A stretch of 64,000 bases of DNA from the NCBI RefSeq assembly GCF_013359945.1, contig NZ_JABWCS010000220.1, positions 1 to 64,000 on the forward strand. Direction: 5' to 3'. The position numbers and the translations under genes are program-made. The notes under the pieces were generated by a model. The model did no database searches. It was not told where the DNA came from and saw only the letters and a program-made list of their open reading frames with translations. Of the stretch, positions 8,891-17,004 are shown piece by piece (the first letter of the stretch is position 1; each line of letters begins with the position of its first letter). This DNA is from Paenibacillus agri. Lineage in GTDB: Bacteria > Bacillota > Bacilli > Paenibacillales > Paenibacillaceae.

Positions 8891-9894
8891 TGAAACTGAG
8901 AAAATGGACCCGTTTTGGGCAGATCGTTGCGTTATTGTTATTGCTGCTGATTATAGCGGCGGTCTTGAGTCTCCGTTTTGGAGCGGTGAATACGCCGCTG
9001 CGGGAGATTTTGGCCGAACTGGCCGGCGGAGAACCGCTGGTGCTTAAATATCGTCTGCCGCGGCTGATTATCGCAGTCCTGACCGGGATCAATATGGCTG
9101 TCTCCGGGGCCATCCTGCAGAGCATCACCCGGAACCCGCTGGCTGCACCCGATATTGTCGGTGTCACCGCCGGCGGCGGTTTTGGTGCAGTGGTTGTGCT
9201 ACTTGTTTTTCCGACATGGAGCGCGGCGGGACTCCCGATAGCAGCTTTTGCCGGAGCAGTGACAGCTGCTGTGATCGTCTACTTGTTCGCTTACCAGCGC
9301 GGCGGAATCCGGCCTACCCGGCTTGCATTAACTGGTGTATCCGTGTCTCTGGGCTTTCATTCGCTGATTACGTTCCTGATCGTCAAATATGCACTGGATT
9401 CTTCCCAGGCACTTGTCTGGCTAAAAGGTAGTCTCTATGCCCGCTCATGGCAGCATGTGGAGATGCTCTGGCCCTGGACACTGGGTGGAGTGACTCTCGC
9501 ACTGCTTAGTCACCGTCAGATCAATACGCTGCAATTGGACGAAGATACCGTAACCGGACTAGGGCTGCGTATTCAGTTGGTACGCGTGCTGCTGCTGCTT
9601 ACAGCAGTAGGGCTGTCCGCAAGCTCTGTGGCTGTCTCAGGTACGATCGGATTTGTCGGACTGGTCATCCCGCCGTTGTCCAAATGGCTTGTCGGTCCTG
9701 ACAGCCGATTGTACTTACCTGTATCTGCTCTGCTGGGAGCTTTGCTGGTTACGCTGGCAGATTTGCTTGGACGCGTGGTGCTGCCTCCCCTGGAAATTCC
9801 GGCGGGAATCTTCACCGCCCTGATTGGTGCGCCTTACTTTATCTATCTGCTGCTCATTCGCAGAGCACAGCCAAACAAGAGCCGGTCCCGTTAA
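8890..9894 (+). CDS. Iron-siderophore ABC transporter permease (FecCD family), second subunit
   Basis: 334-aa polytopic FecCD protein that pairs with the preceding permease. Signatures: GINMAVSGAILQSITRNPLAAPDIVGV and VSGTIGFVGLVIPPLSKWL. Stop and start of the two permease genes overlap (TAATG), so they are translationally coupled. The operon lacks an ATPase gene; in Bacillus several such operons share one ATPase (YusV), and the same is likely here. The 3' end of the gene forms the left arm of the terminator. Confidence 0.93.
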   Translation: MKLRKWTRFGQIVALLLLLLIIAAVLSLRFGAVNTPLREILAELAGGEPLVLKYRLPRLIIAVLTGINMAVSGAILQSITRNPLAAPDIVGVTAGGGFGAVVVLLVFPTWSAAGLPIAAFAGAVTAAVIVYLFAYQRGGIRPTRLALTGVSVSLGFHSLITFLIVKYALDSSQALVWLKGSLYARSWQHVEMLWPWTLGGVTLALLSHRQINTLQLDEDTVTGLGLRIQLVRVLLLLTAVGLSASSVAVSGTIGFVGLVIPPLSKWLVGPDSRLYLPVSALLGALLVTLADLLGRVVLPPLEIPAGIFTALIGAPYFIYLLLIRRAQPNKSRSR

Positions 9895-9912
9895 GGGCTG
9901 GCTCTTGTTTGG
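9871..9912 (+). terminator. Terminator overlapping the end of the permease gene
   Basis: Perfect 13-bp stem (CCAAACAAGAGCC with GGCTCTTGTTTGG). The stop codon lies in the loop and a GT/T-rich tail follows. The opposite arm ends about 25 nt before the stop of the convergent MocR gene, so it may work in both directions. Confidence 0.75.
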
Positions 9913-9937
9913 TTTGTTTGGTGTCCTTAATCCTCTA

Positions 9938-11392
9938 TTATTTCTGCAATTCAGCGCGCACAGCGTCCGCTAGGCCAGTTATGCCAGGTACAATGTCCTG
10001 ATCTGGCGGCCTGCTATAGGCCAGCCGCAGATAACCTGACTCAGCGCCGTATACCCCGCCCGGCACAAACGCTATACCTCTTTGCAGTGCTGCTTCCAGC
10101 AGCCGGCTTTCGTTGATCTCGCCCGGCAGCTTGCACCATAGATAGATTCCACCCTCAGGCTTGTTGAAGTTGACTATCCCAGGCAGCTCTCGCTCCAAGG
10201 CACTGATGGTTAAATTCCGCTTGTACAGAAGCCTTTGCCGCAAAAGCTCCAGGTGGGACACAAAGGCAGGCGAAGACATAAACTCTGCCGCAATATGCTG
10301 AGGGATGATGCTGAAGCCAAGATCCATCTGCCGTCTGGCATCGGCAAGCCGACTGAGGATAGACTTCGGGGCAACAATCCAGCCAATGTGCAGGCCTGGT
10401 GCAGCAATTCTGGAGAAGGAGCCCGTATAGAGCATACCGGAGGCTGTATCCTCAGATTTCAGCGGGAAGGCCTGTTCCCCGTTGTATCCGGTCAAGCCCA
10501 GCGGATCATCCTCTACAACCGGAAGCCGCAGCTCGCTGGCTGTCTCCAGCAGTAGCTTGCGTCTTTCCCTGCTCAGCAGCGTTCCAGTAGGATTCTGGAA
10601 ATTAGGGTTGATGAACAGCATCTTGATCCGATGCTTCCTGTGCAGTGTGCGCAGACTATCCGGGCAGATGCCCTGATCATCCACTGGCAGCCTGAATAAC
10701 CGTAATCCTGCTGATTGGAACATCGACAATGAACGGAAAAAAGAAGGCGACTCGACCCCAATGGCATCACCCGGTGACAGCAGGCACTGGGTAATTAAGT
10801 GCAGTGACTGCTGTGAGCCCGAGGTGACCATTATAGAATCCGGAGTCGTCTGGATGCCCCTATAGCGTGCAAGAAAGTCTGCCAAGGCCTGACGCAGAGG
10901 AAGATACCCTTGCGGGAGATCGGGCCCTTCATGCGGAGAATAACGGTATTCGGCAATAATACGATTGATCTCGTCTGATGGCACCAATTCTAGCGAGAGC
11001 TTTCCACTGGCAAAATCAATCAGCCCGGGATCATGCTCCAGTGCTTCGCGGACGCGGCGAAGCAGCGGAAGATTGGGCAGAAAATTGCCGCTATCCGCGT
11101 AAGCCTGCCAACTCGGCGTAGGAGGCACGCTTCTTTGTCTGAACGGGCTGACAAGCGTCCCGCTGCCAGGCCGGGTCTCGATCACACCCTGTGAGCGCAG
11201 CTCCGAATAAGCGAGCACTACCGTGCTGCGATTGACCTTGTACTGCTCCGCCAGCTTCCTCTCCGAGGGCAGCTTACTGCCCGGAGGGTACTCTCCTTGT
11301 GCTATTTTTTCTCCCAGAAGATCAGCGATTTGAAGATACACCGGCCTGTTGCTTTGCCGATTCGGTTTCCACATATATTTATCACCTGCCAT
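9938..11392 (-). CDS. MocR-family regulator (GntR winged helix fused to PLP aminotransferase-like domain)
   Basis: 484-aa DNA-binding protein with a GntR-type winged helix at about 10-75 (SKLPSERKLAEQYKVNRSTV) and a fold-type I aminotransferase domain over the rest. PLP-site features are VTSGSQQSLHLI, NPNFQNPTG, VEDDPLGLTGY, and SFSRIAAPGLHIGW; the position normally held by the Schiff-base lysine (SFSK) is Arg here, so covalent PLP binding is doubtful. A second ATG 18 nt downstream (MWKPNRQ) has an equally good ribosome binding site and may be the true start. It is divergent from the MATE exporter gene, its most likely target. A 6-2-6 inverted repeat just upstream could be an autoregulatory site. 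Confidence 0.88.
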   Translation of the reverse strand: MAGDKYMWKPNRQSNRPVYLQIADLLGEKIAQGEYPPGSKLPSERKLAEQYKVNRSTVVLAYSELRSQGVIETRPGSGTLVSPFRQRSVPPTPSWQAYADSGNFLPNLPLLRRVREALEHDPGLIDFASGKLSLELVPSDEINRIIAEYRYSPHEGPDLPQGYLPLRQALADFLARYRGIQTTPDSIMVTSGSQQSLHLITQCLLSPGDAIGVESPSFFRSLSMFQSAGLRLFRLPVDDQGICPDSLRTLHRKHRIKMLFINPNFQNPTGTLLSRERRKLLLETASELRLPVVEDDPLGLTGYNGEQAFPLKSEDTASGMLYTGSFSRIAAPGLHIGWIVAPKSILSRLADARRQMDLGFSIIPQHIAAEFMSSPAFVSHLELLRQRLLYKRNLTISALERELPGIVNFNKPEGGIYLWCKLPGEINESRLLEAALQRGIAFVPGGVYGAESGYLRLAYSRPPDQDIVPGITGLADAVRAELQK

Positions 11393-11394
11393 TG

Positions 11395-11408
11395 CTAATC
11401 CTGATTAG
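11395..11408. promoter_or_regulatory. Inverted repeat upstream of the MocR gene
   Basis: CTAATC-CT-GATTAG lies immediately upstream of the regulator's start codon. Its position suits an operator that represses the MocR gene. This is inferred from symmetry and place only. Confidence 0.35.
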
Positions 11409-11571
11409 GGTAGTTTTTTTCATTCTACACTATTTCGGCGTGGACAACCCAATCGATCCGTATTCCAGCTTTTGAGATAAATATGTTACCCTGGAGTACA
11501 GACTTAACATCGTATTTAGTGTAAACTGAATGTAAAGTGGTTACGGAACAGTTAGTGTTTTTCTGAAAAGG

Positions 11572-11593
11572 CTCTTCATGTGAAGAGTTTTTT
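11572..11593 (+). terminator. Terminator-like hairpin in the leader of the MATE gene
   Basis: CTCTTCA-TG-TGAAGAG followed by six T, about 20-100 nt before the candidate MATE starts. No gene on this strand lies between the divergent MocR gene and the hairpin, so it can only act on the MATE leader transcript, which would make it an attenuator. The loop is very short, so real pairing would be about 6 bp. Confidence 0.5.
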
Positions 11594-11613
11594 CCAATTT
11601 TACAGAAAAGAAT

Positions 11614-13011
11614 GTGATGATGGTTATGCAGCTTCGCGCTCGTCTTCCGAAGAAACGTTTCCTGGAAAAGTACCTCTCTGGGGAGAGCATGGATTACCGG
11701 CAAATTATAGCGTTGTTTATTCCGGTTTTGATTGATCAGGCTTTCATTATCGGGCTCAACCTGGTGAATACCGCGATGATCAGCTCGTCGGGAGTAGCGG
11801 CGGTCAGTGCGGTCAATATGGTGGATGCGCTGAATATTTTCCTGATCAACGTCTTTGTCGCGGTTGCCACCGGGGGAACGGTAGTAGTTGCACAGTATAA
11901 GGGGAGCGGCAATGACCGAATGGTCTCTCAGGCGACAGCAGGCTCCGTCACTTCGGTGTCACTGATCGCGGTTGGCATCGGCCTTCTTCTGATGGGCTTC
12001 CACACGCCTATACTTAATCTTCTGTTCGGGTCAGCTTCGGCCGACGTACTGGATAGCGCGCGGGTTTATCTGATCGGCAGCAGTATCTCTTATCTGGGTA
12101 TCGCTACGGTTCAGGCGGTGTGCGGAGCCTTACGGGGTGTCGGTAGAACCCGGGCGTCCCTGGTACTGTCGTTGATCATGAACTTGCTGTACGTTGTCCT
12201 CAACGTAGTTTTCATTAACCTGCTGCATATGGGTGTGCTGGGAATGACACTTGCGATTAATATCGCCCGTTATGTGGGGATGGCCTGTGCCTTGTACTAT
12301 CTGTTCAAAGTAGACACTGCACTACGAGTCCGCGTGCGCGACTTATTCCATATTCCAATGGCTATGCTTCGAAAAATCATGTTCATCGGCCTGCCATTCG
12401 CAGCAGAGCAGATGTTCTTCAATGGCGGTAAGCTTTTGACACAAGTATTCATTGTCAGCCTGGGTACCTACGCCATTGCGACCAATGCTATCGCGGGTTC
12501 GCTCGCTATGGTGTTTCAGATTCCGGTCAGCGCGTTGTCACTTACCATTGTGACGGTGGTCGGCCAATGTATTGGACGGGGGAATGTCGCTGATGCCAGA
12601 AAGTTCATCAAGGCCTTTCTCTGGATCGGTTCCGGGTCGCTGGCGCTGATTGCCTTAATTCTGATGCCGCTGTTCCACCCGCTGGTATCGATCTTCTCGC
12701 CGCCACCGGAGATTATTCATGATCTGTTTGTGGTGTTGCTGGTCAATTCCATCGCACAGGTGCCGCTGTGGGCCATCAGCTTTGTCCTGCCGTCCGCGTT
12801 ACGGGCTGCGGGGGACTCCAAATTCACTTCCATCACTTCAATGCTGACCATGTGGCTGTTCCGGGTAATTCTTGGCTATATTCTGGGAATCGTGCTCGGC
12901 TACGGCATTCTGGGGGTATGGCTGGCGATGAACAGCGAGTGGGCCGTCCGCGGGGGTATTTTCCTGTGGCGGTTCCGCGGCAAGAAGTGGTATGCGCATA
13001 AGCTAATTTAA
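11614..13011 (+). CDS. MATE-family efflux transporter
   Basis: Up to 465 aa, about 12 predicted membrane helices. It exports drugs or metabolites in exchange for Na+ or H+. Typical segments are LVNTAMISSSGVAAVSAVNMVDAL near the N terminus, QAVCGALRGVGRTRASL in the first half, and SALRAAGDSKFTS in the second. The GTG at 11614 begins a basic 25-residue leader with a weak ribosome binding site; the ATG at 11689 (MDYRQIIAL) has GGGGAG just upstream and gives the usual MATE N terminus, so it may be the true start. The gene is divergent from the MocR regulator and its leader contains a terminator-like hairpin. Confidence 0.88.
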   Translation: MMMVMQLRARLPKKRFLEKYLSGESMDYRQIIALFIPVLIDQAFIIGLNLVNTAMISSSGVAAVSAVNMVDALNIFLINVFVAVATGGTVVVAQYKGSGNDRMVSQATAGSVTSVSLIAVGIGLLLMGFHTPILNLLFGSASADVLDSARVYLIGSSISYLGIATVQAVCGALRGVGRTRASLVLSLIMNLLYVVLNVVFINLLHMGVLGMTLAINIARYVGMACALYYLFKVDTALRVRVRDLFHIPMAMLRKIMFIGLPFAAEQMFFNGGKLLTQVFIVSLGTYAIATNAIAGSLAMVFQIPVSALSLTIVTVVGQCIGRGNVADARKFIKAFLWIGSGSLALIALILMPLFHPLVSIFSPPPEIIHDLFVVLLVNSIAQVPLWAISFVLPSALRAAGDSKFTSITSMLTMWLFRVILGYILGIVLGYGILGVWLAMNSEWAVRGGIFLWRFRGKKWYAHKLI

Positions 13012-13061
13012 GAGTCTGTCATAAGCTAAATAAGAGACAGGACAGAGATGGGTATAGCGGG

Positions 13062-13093
13062 GAGCTGCATAAAATATGTGGCTCTCTTTTTTT
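13062..13093 (+). terminator. Terminator after the MATE gene
   Basis: Ten-pair stem (GAGCTGCATA with TATGTGGCTC, two G-T pairs), AAA loop, then a T-rich tail with seven T. Confidence 0.85.
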
Positions 13094-13118
13094 GTATAGT
13101 AAATTGAAGAAAAAGGGA

Positions 13119-13147
13119 TTGATCCTAATGATTTCATCGTGTAAAAT
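13119..13147 (+). promoter_or_regulatory. Sigma-A promoter of the LysE-family gene
   Basis: TTGATC, 17-nt spacer, TAAAAT. It lies just past the MATE terminator and about 40 nt before the LysE-family start. Confidence 0.6.
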
Positions 13148-13187
13148 AAATAATTACGCATAAATATACAGAGGTGATTTTAAAGAA

Positions 13188-13820
13188 ATGGCACTATTAC
13201 TTACTTACGTTCTATTAGGATTCTCTATCGCTCTTCCAGTTGGTACGATTACAATTGAAATGACGAAGCAGGGACTCAAGAATGGATTCATGCACGGATG
13301 GATTGTCGGACTGGGCGGAATGACCGTGGACATGTTGTTAATCATCGGCCTCTATTTGGGCCTGGCTTCGGTACTATCTCTTCCAATCATACAAGTGATT
13401 ATGTGGCTGGTTGGTGCGCTGTTCTTATGTTACGTGGGCTATGACAGCATCAAGAATGCGAATCATGATATTTCACTAGCCGGAGAGAAGAACACCAAAT
13501 CGCTATTTTCATCTTATAAAAATGGATTGCTCGTTGCCGTTTCGCCAGGTAATCTTGTGTTCTGGGTGAGCGTCTTCGGCACCGTGCTCGCGGATTCATT
13601 CGACCAATCCAATAAAGGAAGCTTCCTGATCGTCGGTTTGGGGATCATGCTCGGCATTCTGATCCATGACTTGGGCCTAATGACGATTGTAGCGACTACG
13701 CGGAGAGCGTTGAACCACACGGCCATCAAATGGGTGACAATTGCAGCGGGCGTAGTCCTGATCGGTTTTGCAGGGTATTTCTTCTACCAGTTTGTGATTA
13801 GTGTGAAACAATATTTTTGA
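13188..13820 (+). CDS. LysE/RhtB-family exporter
   Basis: 210-aa inner-membrane protein with about six predicted helices, of the family that exports amino acids such as lysine, threonine or homoserine lactones. Family features are the N-terminal GFSIALPVGTITIEMTKQGL, the small-residue-rich second helix and the central VAVSPGNLVFWVSVFG segment. It has its own promoter and terminator, so it is probably a single-gene unit. Base composition is somewhat more AT-rich than the upstream gene. The substrate cannot be assigned. Confidence 0.88.
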   Translation: MALLLTYVLLGFSIALPVGTITIEMTKQGLKNGFMHGWIVGLGGMTVDMLLIIGLYLGLASVLSLPIIQVIMWLVGALFLCYVGYDSIKNANHDISLAGEKNTKSLFSSYKNGLLVAVSPGNLVFWVSVFGTVLADSFDQSNKGSFLIVGLGIMLGILIHDLGLMTIVATTRRALNHTAIKWVTIAAGVVLIGFAGYFFYQFVISVKQYF

Positions 13821-13868
13821 TCTTTTTATGAATTTTCTGTAACGATGATTGGAAAATCTACATAATTA

Positions 13869-13919
13869 GCTGCGCAGTACGCCACAAGCAGCATGTGGTA
13901 GCTGGACGCGGCTTTTTTT
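13869..13919 (+). terminator. Terminator after the LysE-family gene
   Basis: Outer stem GCTGCG/CGCGGC (one G-T pair), inner stem CCACA/TGTGG, then seven T. The remaining intergenic stretch to 14166 is AT-rich and holds no further recognised feature beyond AGGAGG at 14152-14157. Confidence 0.75.
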
Positions 13920-14166
13920 ATTGACATCAAGGCTTATTCTTTGATCGAAGCATGCTCTGCCTCGTGTTTATAACAGATGTATTTCTGGTTAATACAATAC
14001 ACCTGATATTGGAATTGAAGAGGGATAGATCCATGTAAGTGTTTTAATTAACTGATTCGAAGTTACAAACCAGTAAGGTTTCTTTCATTAGATCGTTACT
14101 TACCTCAGGATTCTCCGTGCTAAGATGGTCCTAACATAAGCGCTATACACAAGGAGGAAGTTCACA

Positions 14167-14754
14167 ATGCGTTTGAAACAACCAATTCTAAAAATAACCC
14201 TTGCTGCTGCATTGACGACCGTAGTTGGTGTAGGGGCCGTTATAGCGAATCCGGGCCTTCTGCCTGTGAGCCAGGCCGCAACTGCGAGTGCGAGTGTAAC
14301 CGATTCGGGGCAAGCATTGAAGACATTGAATAGTTTCTATAAACCAGCACTGAAAGGCCAGTTTCCTGGTTCTGTTAGCAGCTTGACCGTTGGCAAGAGT
14401 ACACGCCAAGAGGTATCCAAGCTACTCGGTGAACCGGAGCAGAAGGGCAATAATGCGGACGCATTTGATGTCTATCATGCTGAAATGGGCCATCCGGGGT
14501 ATGCAATTGCCTATAAACTGGACAAGATTCGCGAAATTCGCTACCTGGGCACAAATGTTGAACGCCAGACCAACATCGGCGGCATCACGATGAGTATGCT
14601 GAAGAAAAATTGGTTTGCTCCGTCCTCTACAACTACCATTAAAAATGGCAAGCTCAAACAAACAAAACTAACCTATGTTCGCGGTGATTATAAACTGGAG
14701 TTTATTTTCAACAGCAGCACGGATTTGGATCATATTAATTTGCTGCATTCTTAA
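14167..14754 (+). CDS. Secreted YjgB-family protein (DUF4309)
   Basis: 195-aa protein with a Sec signal peptide (basic MRLKQ, hydrophobic core 9-28, likely cleavage after SQA near 37). The mature part resembles Bacillus YjgB/DUF4309: SLTVGKSTRQEVSKLLGEPE near 71-90 is the repeated 'G.s...V...lG.P' turn found in small secreted lipobox-free proteins, followed by a beta-rich domain ending FNSSTDLDHINLLH. The function of the family is not known. AGGAGG lies 9 nt before the ATG. It is monocistronic with a strong terminator. Confidence 0.75.
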   Translation: MRLKQPILKITLAAALTTVVGVGAVIANPGLLPVSQAATASASVTDSGQALKTLNSFYKPALKGQFPGSVSSLTVGKSTRQEVSKLLGEPEQKGNNADAFDVYHAEMGHPGYAIAYKLDKIREIRYLGTNVERQTNIGGITMSMLKKNWFAPSSTTTIKNGKLKQTKLTYVRGDYKLEFIFNSSTDLDHINLLHS

Positions 14755-14798
14755 TGACTTGATTTAAGCTGGTGTTCCCAGCTTGAAATAGAAAAAAG

Positions 14799-14840
14799 CA
14801 GAACAGCGCTTCCCCGGGGGGCGCTGTTCTGTTGTTTTTT
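14799..14840 (+). terminator. Terminator after the YjgB-like gene
   Basis: Perfect 11-bp stem (CAGAACAGCGC with GCGCTGTTCTG), followed by TTGTTTTTT. Confidence 0.9.
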
Positions 14841-14882
14841 GAGAAGTTGTTTACTATTATTTGGGTGGTGAAGAAAAATGAG

Positions 14883-15134
14883 GTGAGTCCATTAAAATAC
14901 ATAGAATTTGGGATCGGCAATAAATGGCTGATTCGAACAGAGACCGAATTAAGTGATGGCACTGAAGTGGAGGAAAAAGGAATCGCCGGCCCCATCCGTT
15001 TCCAATCGGTGTACCTCAGAATCTGGATAAGGAAAACTGTCCTTATTCTCGATTTGAAGCAAGGGTTCAAAGTGTCAAGGAAACAGGGAAACGCATTTAA
15101 AGTGATCTTTGGGATTGTAAGCAAGATAGAATAG
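14883..15134 (+). CDS. DUF3977-family small protein, start uncertain
   Basis: About 83 aa if started at GTG 14883. The core KYIEFGIGNKWLIRTETEL and the segment SVYLRIWIRKTVLILDLKQGF match the small DUF3977 proteins of Bacillus, whose function is unknown. Family members begin directly at (M)KYIEFGIG; the equivalent codon here is TTA at 14892-14894, although GAGGTGAG sits just upstream at the right distance. Either a nearby GTG is used or the start has been lost by mutation. The frame stays open upstream to a TTG in the preceding terminator, which is not a credible start. No promoter was identified. Confidence 0.55.
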   Translation: MSPLKYIEFGIGNKWLIRTETELSDGTEVEEKGIAGPIRFQSVYLRIWIRKTVLILDLKQGFKVSRKQGNAFKVIFGIVSKIE

Positions 15135-15195
15135 ACCTATTTACTCTTCATAGGATAATATGAAGTGATCAAGAGCAGATAGGAGTTATTGGAAA

Positions 15196-15876
15196 TTGAA
15201 GAAATTAATTGTTTCCATTGTAGTGTTGTCTTTATTAAGTACGGGTAGCGCTATGAACTCATCCTTATCCGAAGCCTTATCTGATGCTGAGACAAAGTCT
15301 GCACAACAGAGTCAAATCATCCAAGATAAGATATTTAAGCTGTCTGATCAAACACTGAACGATGCGATTGCCTTGGCTAGAGATGATGATACTGTCCTTC
15401 AATCCTTTGAACGTTCTCGGTATTTACCGAGCGCTACCGATAAGATGAATCACGATCAACCAGAAGTAAAATTAATTACACCTTATCTGTTGATTGTGAG
15501 AAAAGCTTATATGAAATTTGAAAATGACGAAGATTTTTCTTTGACCGAAGCCAAGAAGGTAGTAGATGATTATGAAAATTTGCTATTGATATTCTTTGAA
15601 GTCACAGCCAAGGGGGATGAAATTGATTTTGCACGCAAAGTTGATATTTCCTTAAAGCAGGGAAGTACAGTTCTCCATCCTTACGTCATCATCAATAAAG
15701 ATAATGATGCTGTAGAATCTGAAAACTGGCCGAACTCGCCTGCGTACATAAATCGGTTATTTGTGCCTTTTGATATTTTTGAGATTAACTACGCTCAGGA
15801 TGCGGAGTTAATCTATCAATATGGCAGTAAAAAAGATACTGTTCGTTATAAAGTAGATTTCTCGAAAATCAAGTAG
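15196..15876 (+). CDS. Secreted hypothetical protein
   Basis: 226 aa, not recognised. The start is TTG with AGGAG 10 nt upstream; the N terminus MKKLIVSIVVLSLLSTGSA is a clear signal peptide. The mature part is acidic, helical at first (AETKSAQQSQIIQDKIFKL, DQTLNDAIALARDDD), then contains beta segments (KLITPYLLIVRKAYMKF, NLLLIFFEVTAKGDEIDFA). The gene is distinctly more AT-rich than the thiamine genes beside it, which may point to recent acquisition. It is convergent with thiH, with only 13 bp between the stops. An extracellular role is likely; nothing more can be said. Confidence 0.65.
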   Translation: MKKLIVSIVVLSLLSTGSAMNSSLSEALSDAETKSAQQSQIIQDKIFKLSDQTLNDAIALARDDDTVLQSFERSRYLPSATDKMNHDQPEVKLITPYLLIVRKAYMKFENDEDFSLTEAKKVVDDYENLLLIFFEVTAKGDEIDFARKVDISLKQGSTVLHPYVIINKDNDAVESENWPNSPAYINRLFVPFDIFEINYAQDAELIYQYGSKKDTVRYKVDFSKIK

Positions 15877-15889
15877 TGTCTGCGCTCTA

Positions 15890-16993
15890 TCACACCAGTA
15901 TATCCCAATCCTTGAACACTGGCTGCAGTCCGTTCTGATACAGCATCTCCCGGATTTCGGACACACTTCGACCGTCGGAGATCTCAAACTGAGGGGTGCC
16001 TCCGTCGCTAACGTGTCCGCCTACTGCGGTGGATACACCTGCCGACATTTTGGTTACGCCAAGATGGATGAGCCGGTCGCGCAGATGTGCCGGTTCGCGG
16101 GTGGAGAGGGTAATTCCGGCCCGGGGCAGAAAAAGGCGATACGCGAGTATAACCTGCACCAGCGCACTGTCGGTGACATCCGAATCGGGATGATAGTCTC
16201 CCAGAAACGGGCGGAACCTCGGGATCGACAGGCTGATTTCGCAGTCGGGATACTTGCTCTGCAAATAATTAGCATGCAGTGCTGTGATAAAAGCCTCTTG
16301 CCGCCAATCATGCAGGCCGAGCAGCGCGCCTATCGTGACGGAGCGATAGCCAGCCGCACAGCCTCGTTCAGGAGCATCCAGACGAGCCCTGAAATTACGT
16401 TTAGGGCCTTTTATATGTAGTTTTCTGTATGTCTCCTGATGATAGACTTCCTGAAAGAGTGTCAAGCTGTCCACGCCCGCCTCTCCAAGCTCATGGTACT
16501 CCTGAACGGACAATGGGTTAACTTCGATGCCAATGGATGAGAAGTGCTTCCGCAGTACCTGAACACATTCCTTCATATAACTGACAGGGGAGTCTTTAGG
16601 GGATTCGCCTGTCAGCAGCAGGATATGCCGAATGCCGGTCCCGGCAATCGCGATTGCTTCTTTTTCGACTTCGTCCATGTCCAACTTCTTACGCGGAAAA
16701 TCATAAATATAGCTGAAACTGCAATATTCGCAATGATTCACACAGTAATCCGATACATAGATCGGCGTAAAGAGCTGCATCACCTGACCGAATTGACTGC
16801 GGGTGACCTGCTGCGCTTTCTGAGCGATAGCCTCCAGATGTCTCCCGGCGGCAGGAGAGAGGAGGGCAAGAAGGTCGTCTTCATTCATTTTAGGCTTAGT
16901 CAAAATGCGCTGGATATCCAGGTCCGTATATTCCGGGAACCGCTCTCTAAACGGGAAGCGTTCTAATTCTAGCAGTCTATCGTAGAAGCTCAT
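15890..16993 (-). CDS. 2-iminoacetate synthase ThiH
   Basis: 367-aa radical SAM enzyme that cleaves tyrosine to p-cresol and dehydroglycine, supplying the glycine imine for thiazole formation with ThiG and ThiS. The cluster motif CVNHCEYCSF (CxxxCxxC) binds the 4Fe-4S cluster, and TGESPKDSPVSYM and VEVNPLSVQEY-type strands fit the barrel. AGGAGGG precedes the ATG. It is the last gene of the tenI-thiS-thiF-thiG-thiH operon. Bacillus subtilis uses the oxygen-dependent glycine oxidase ThiO for this step, so the presence of ThiH suggests a route suited to low oxygen. Confidence 0.95.
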   Translation of the reverse strand: MSFYDRLLELERFPFRERFPEYTDLDIQRILTKPKMNEDDLLALLSPAAGRHLEAIAQKAQQVTRSQFGQVMQLFTPIYVSDYCVNHCEYCSFSYIYDFPRKKLDMDEVEKEAIAIAGTGIRHILLLTGESPKDSPVSYMKECVQVLRKHFSSIGIEVNPLSVQEYHELGEAGVDSLTLFQEVYHQETYRKLHIKGPKRNFRARLDAPERGCAAGYRSVTIGALLGLHDWRQEAFITALHANYLQSKYPDCEISLSIPRFRPFLGDYHPDSDVTDSALVQVILAYRLFLPRAGITLSTREPAHLRDRLIHLGVTKMSAGVSTAVGGHVSDGGTPQFEISDGRSVSEIREMLYQNGLQPVFKDWDILV

Positions 16994-17004
16994 GTTTTAC
17001 CCTC

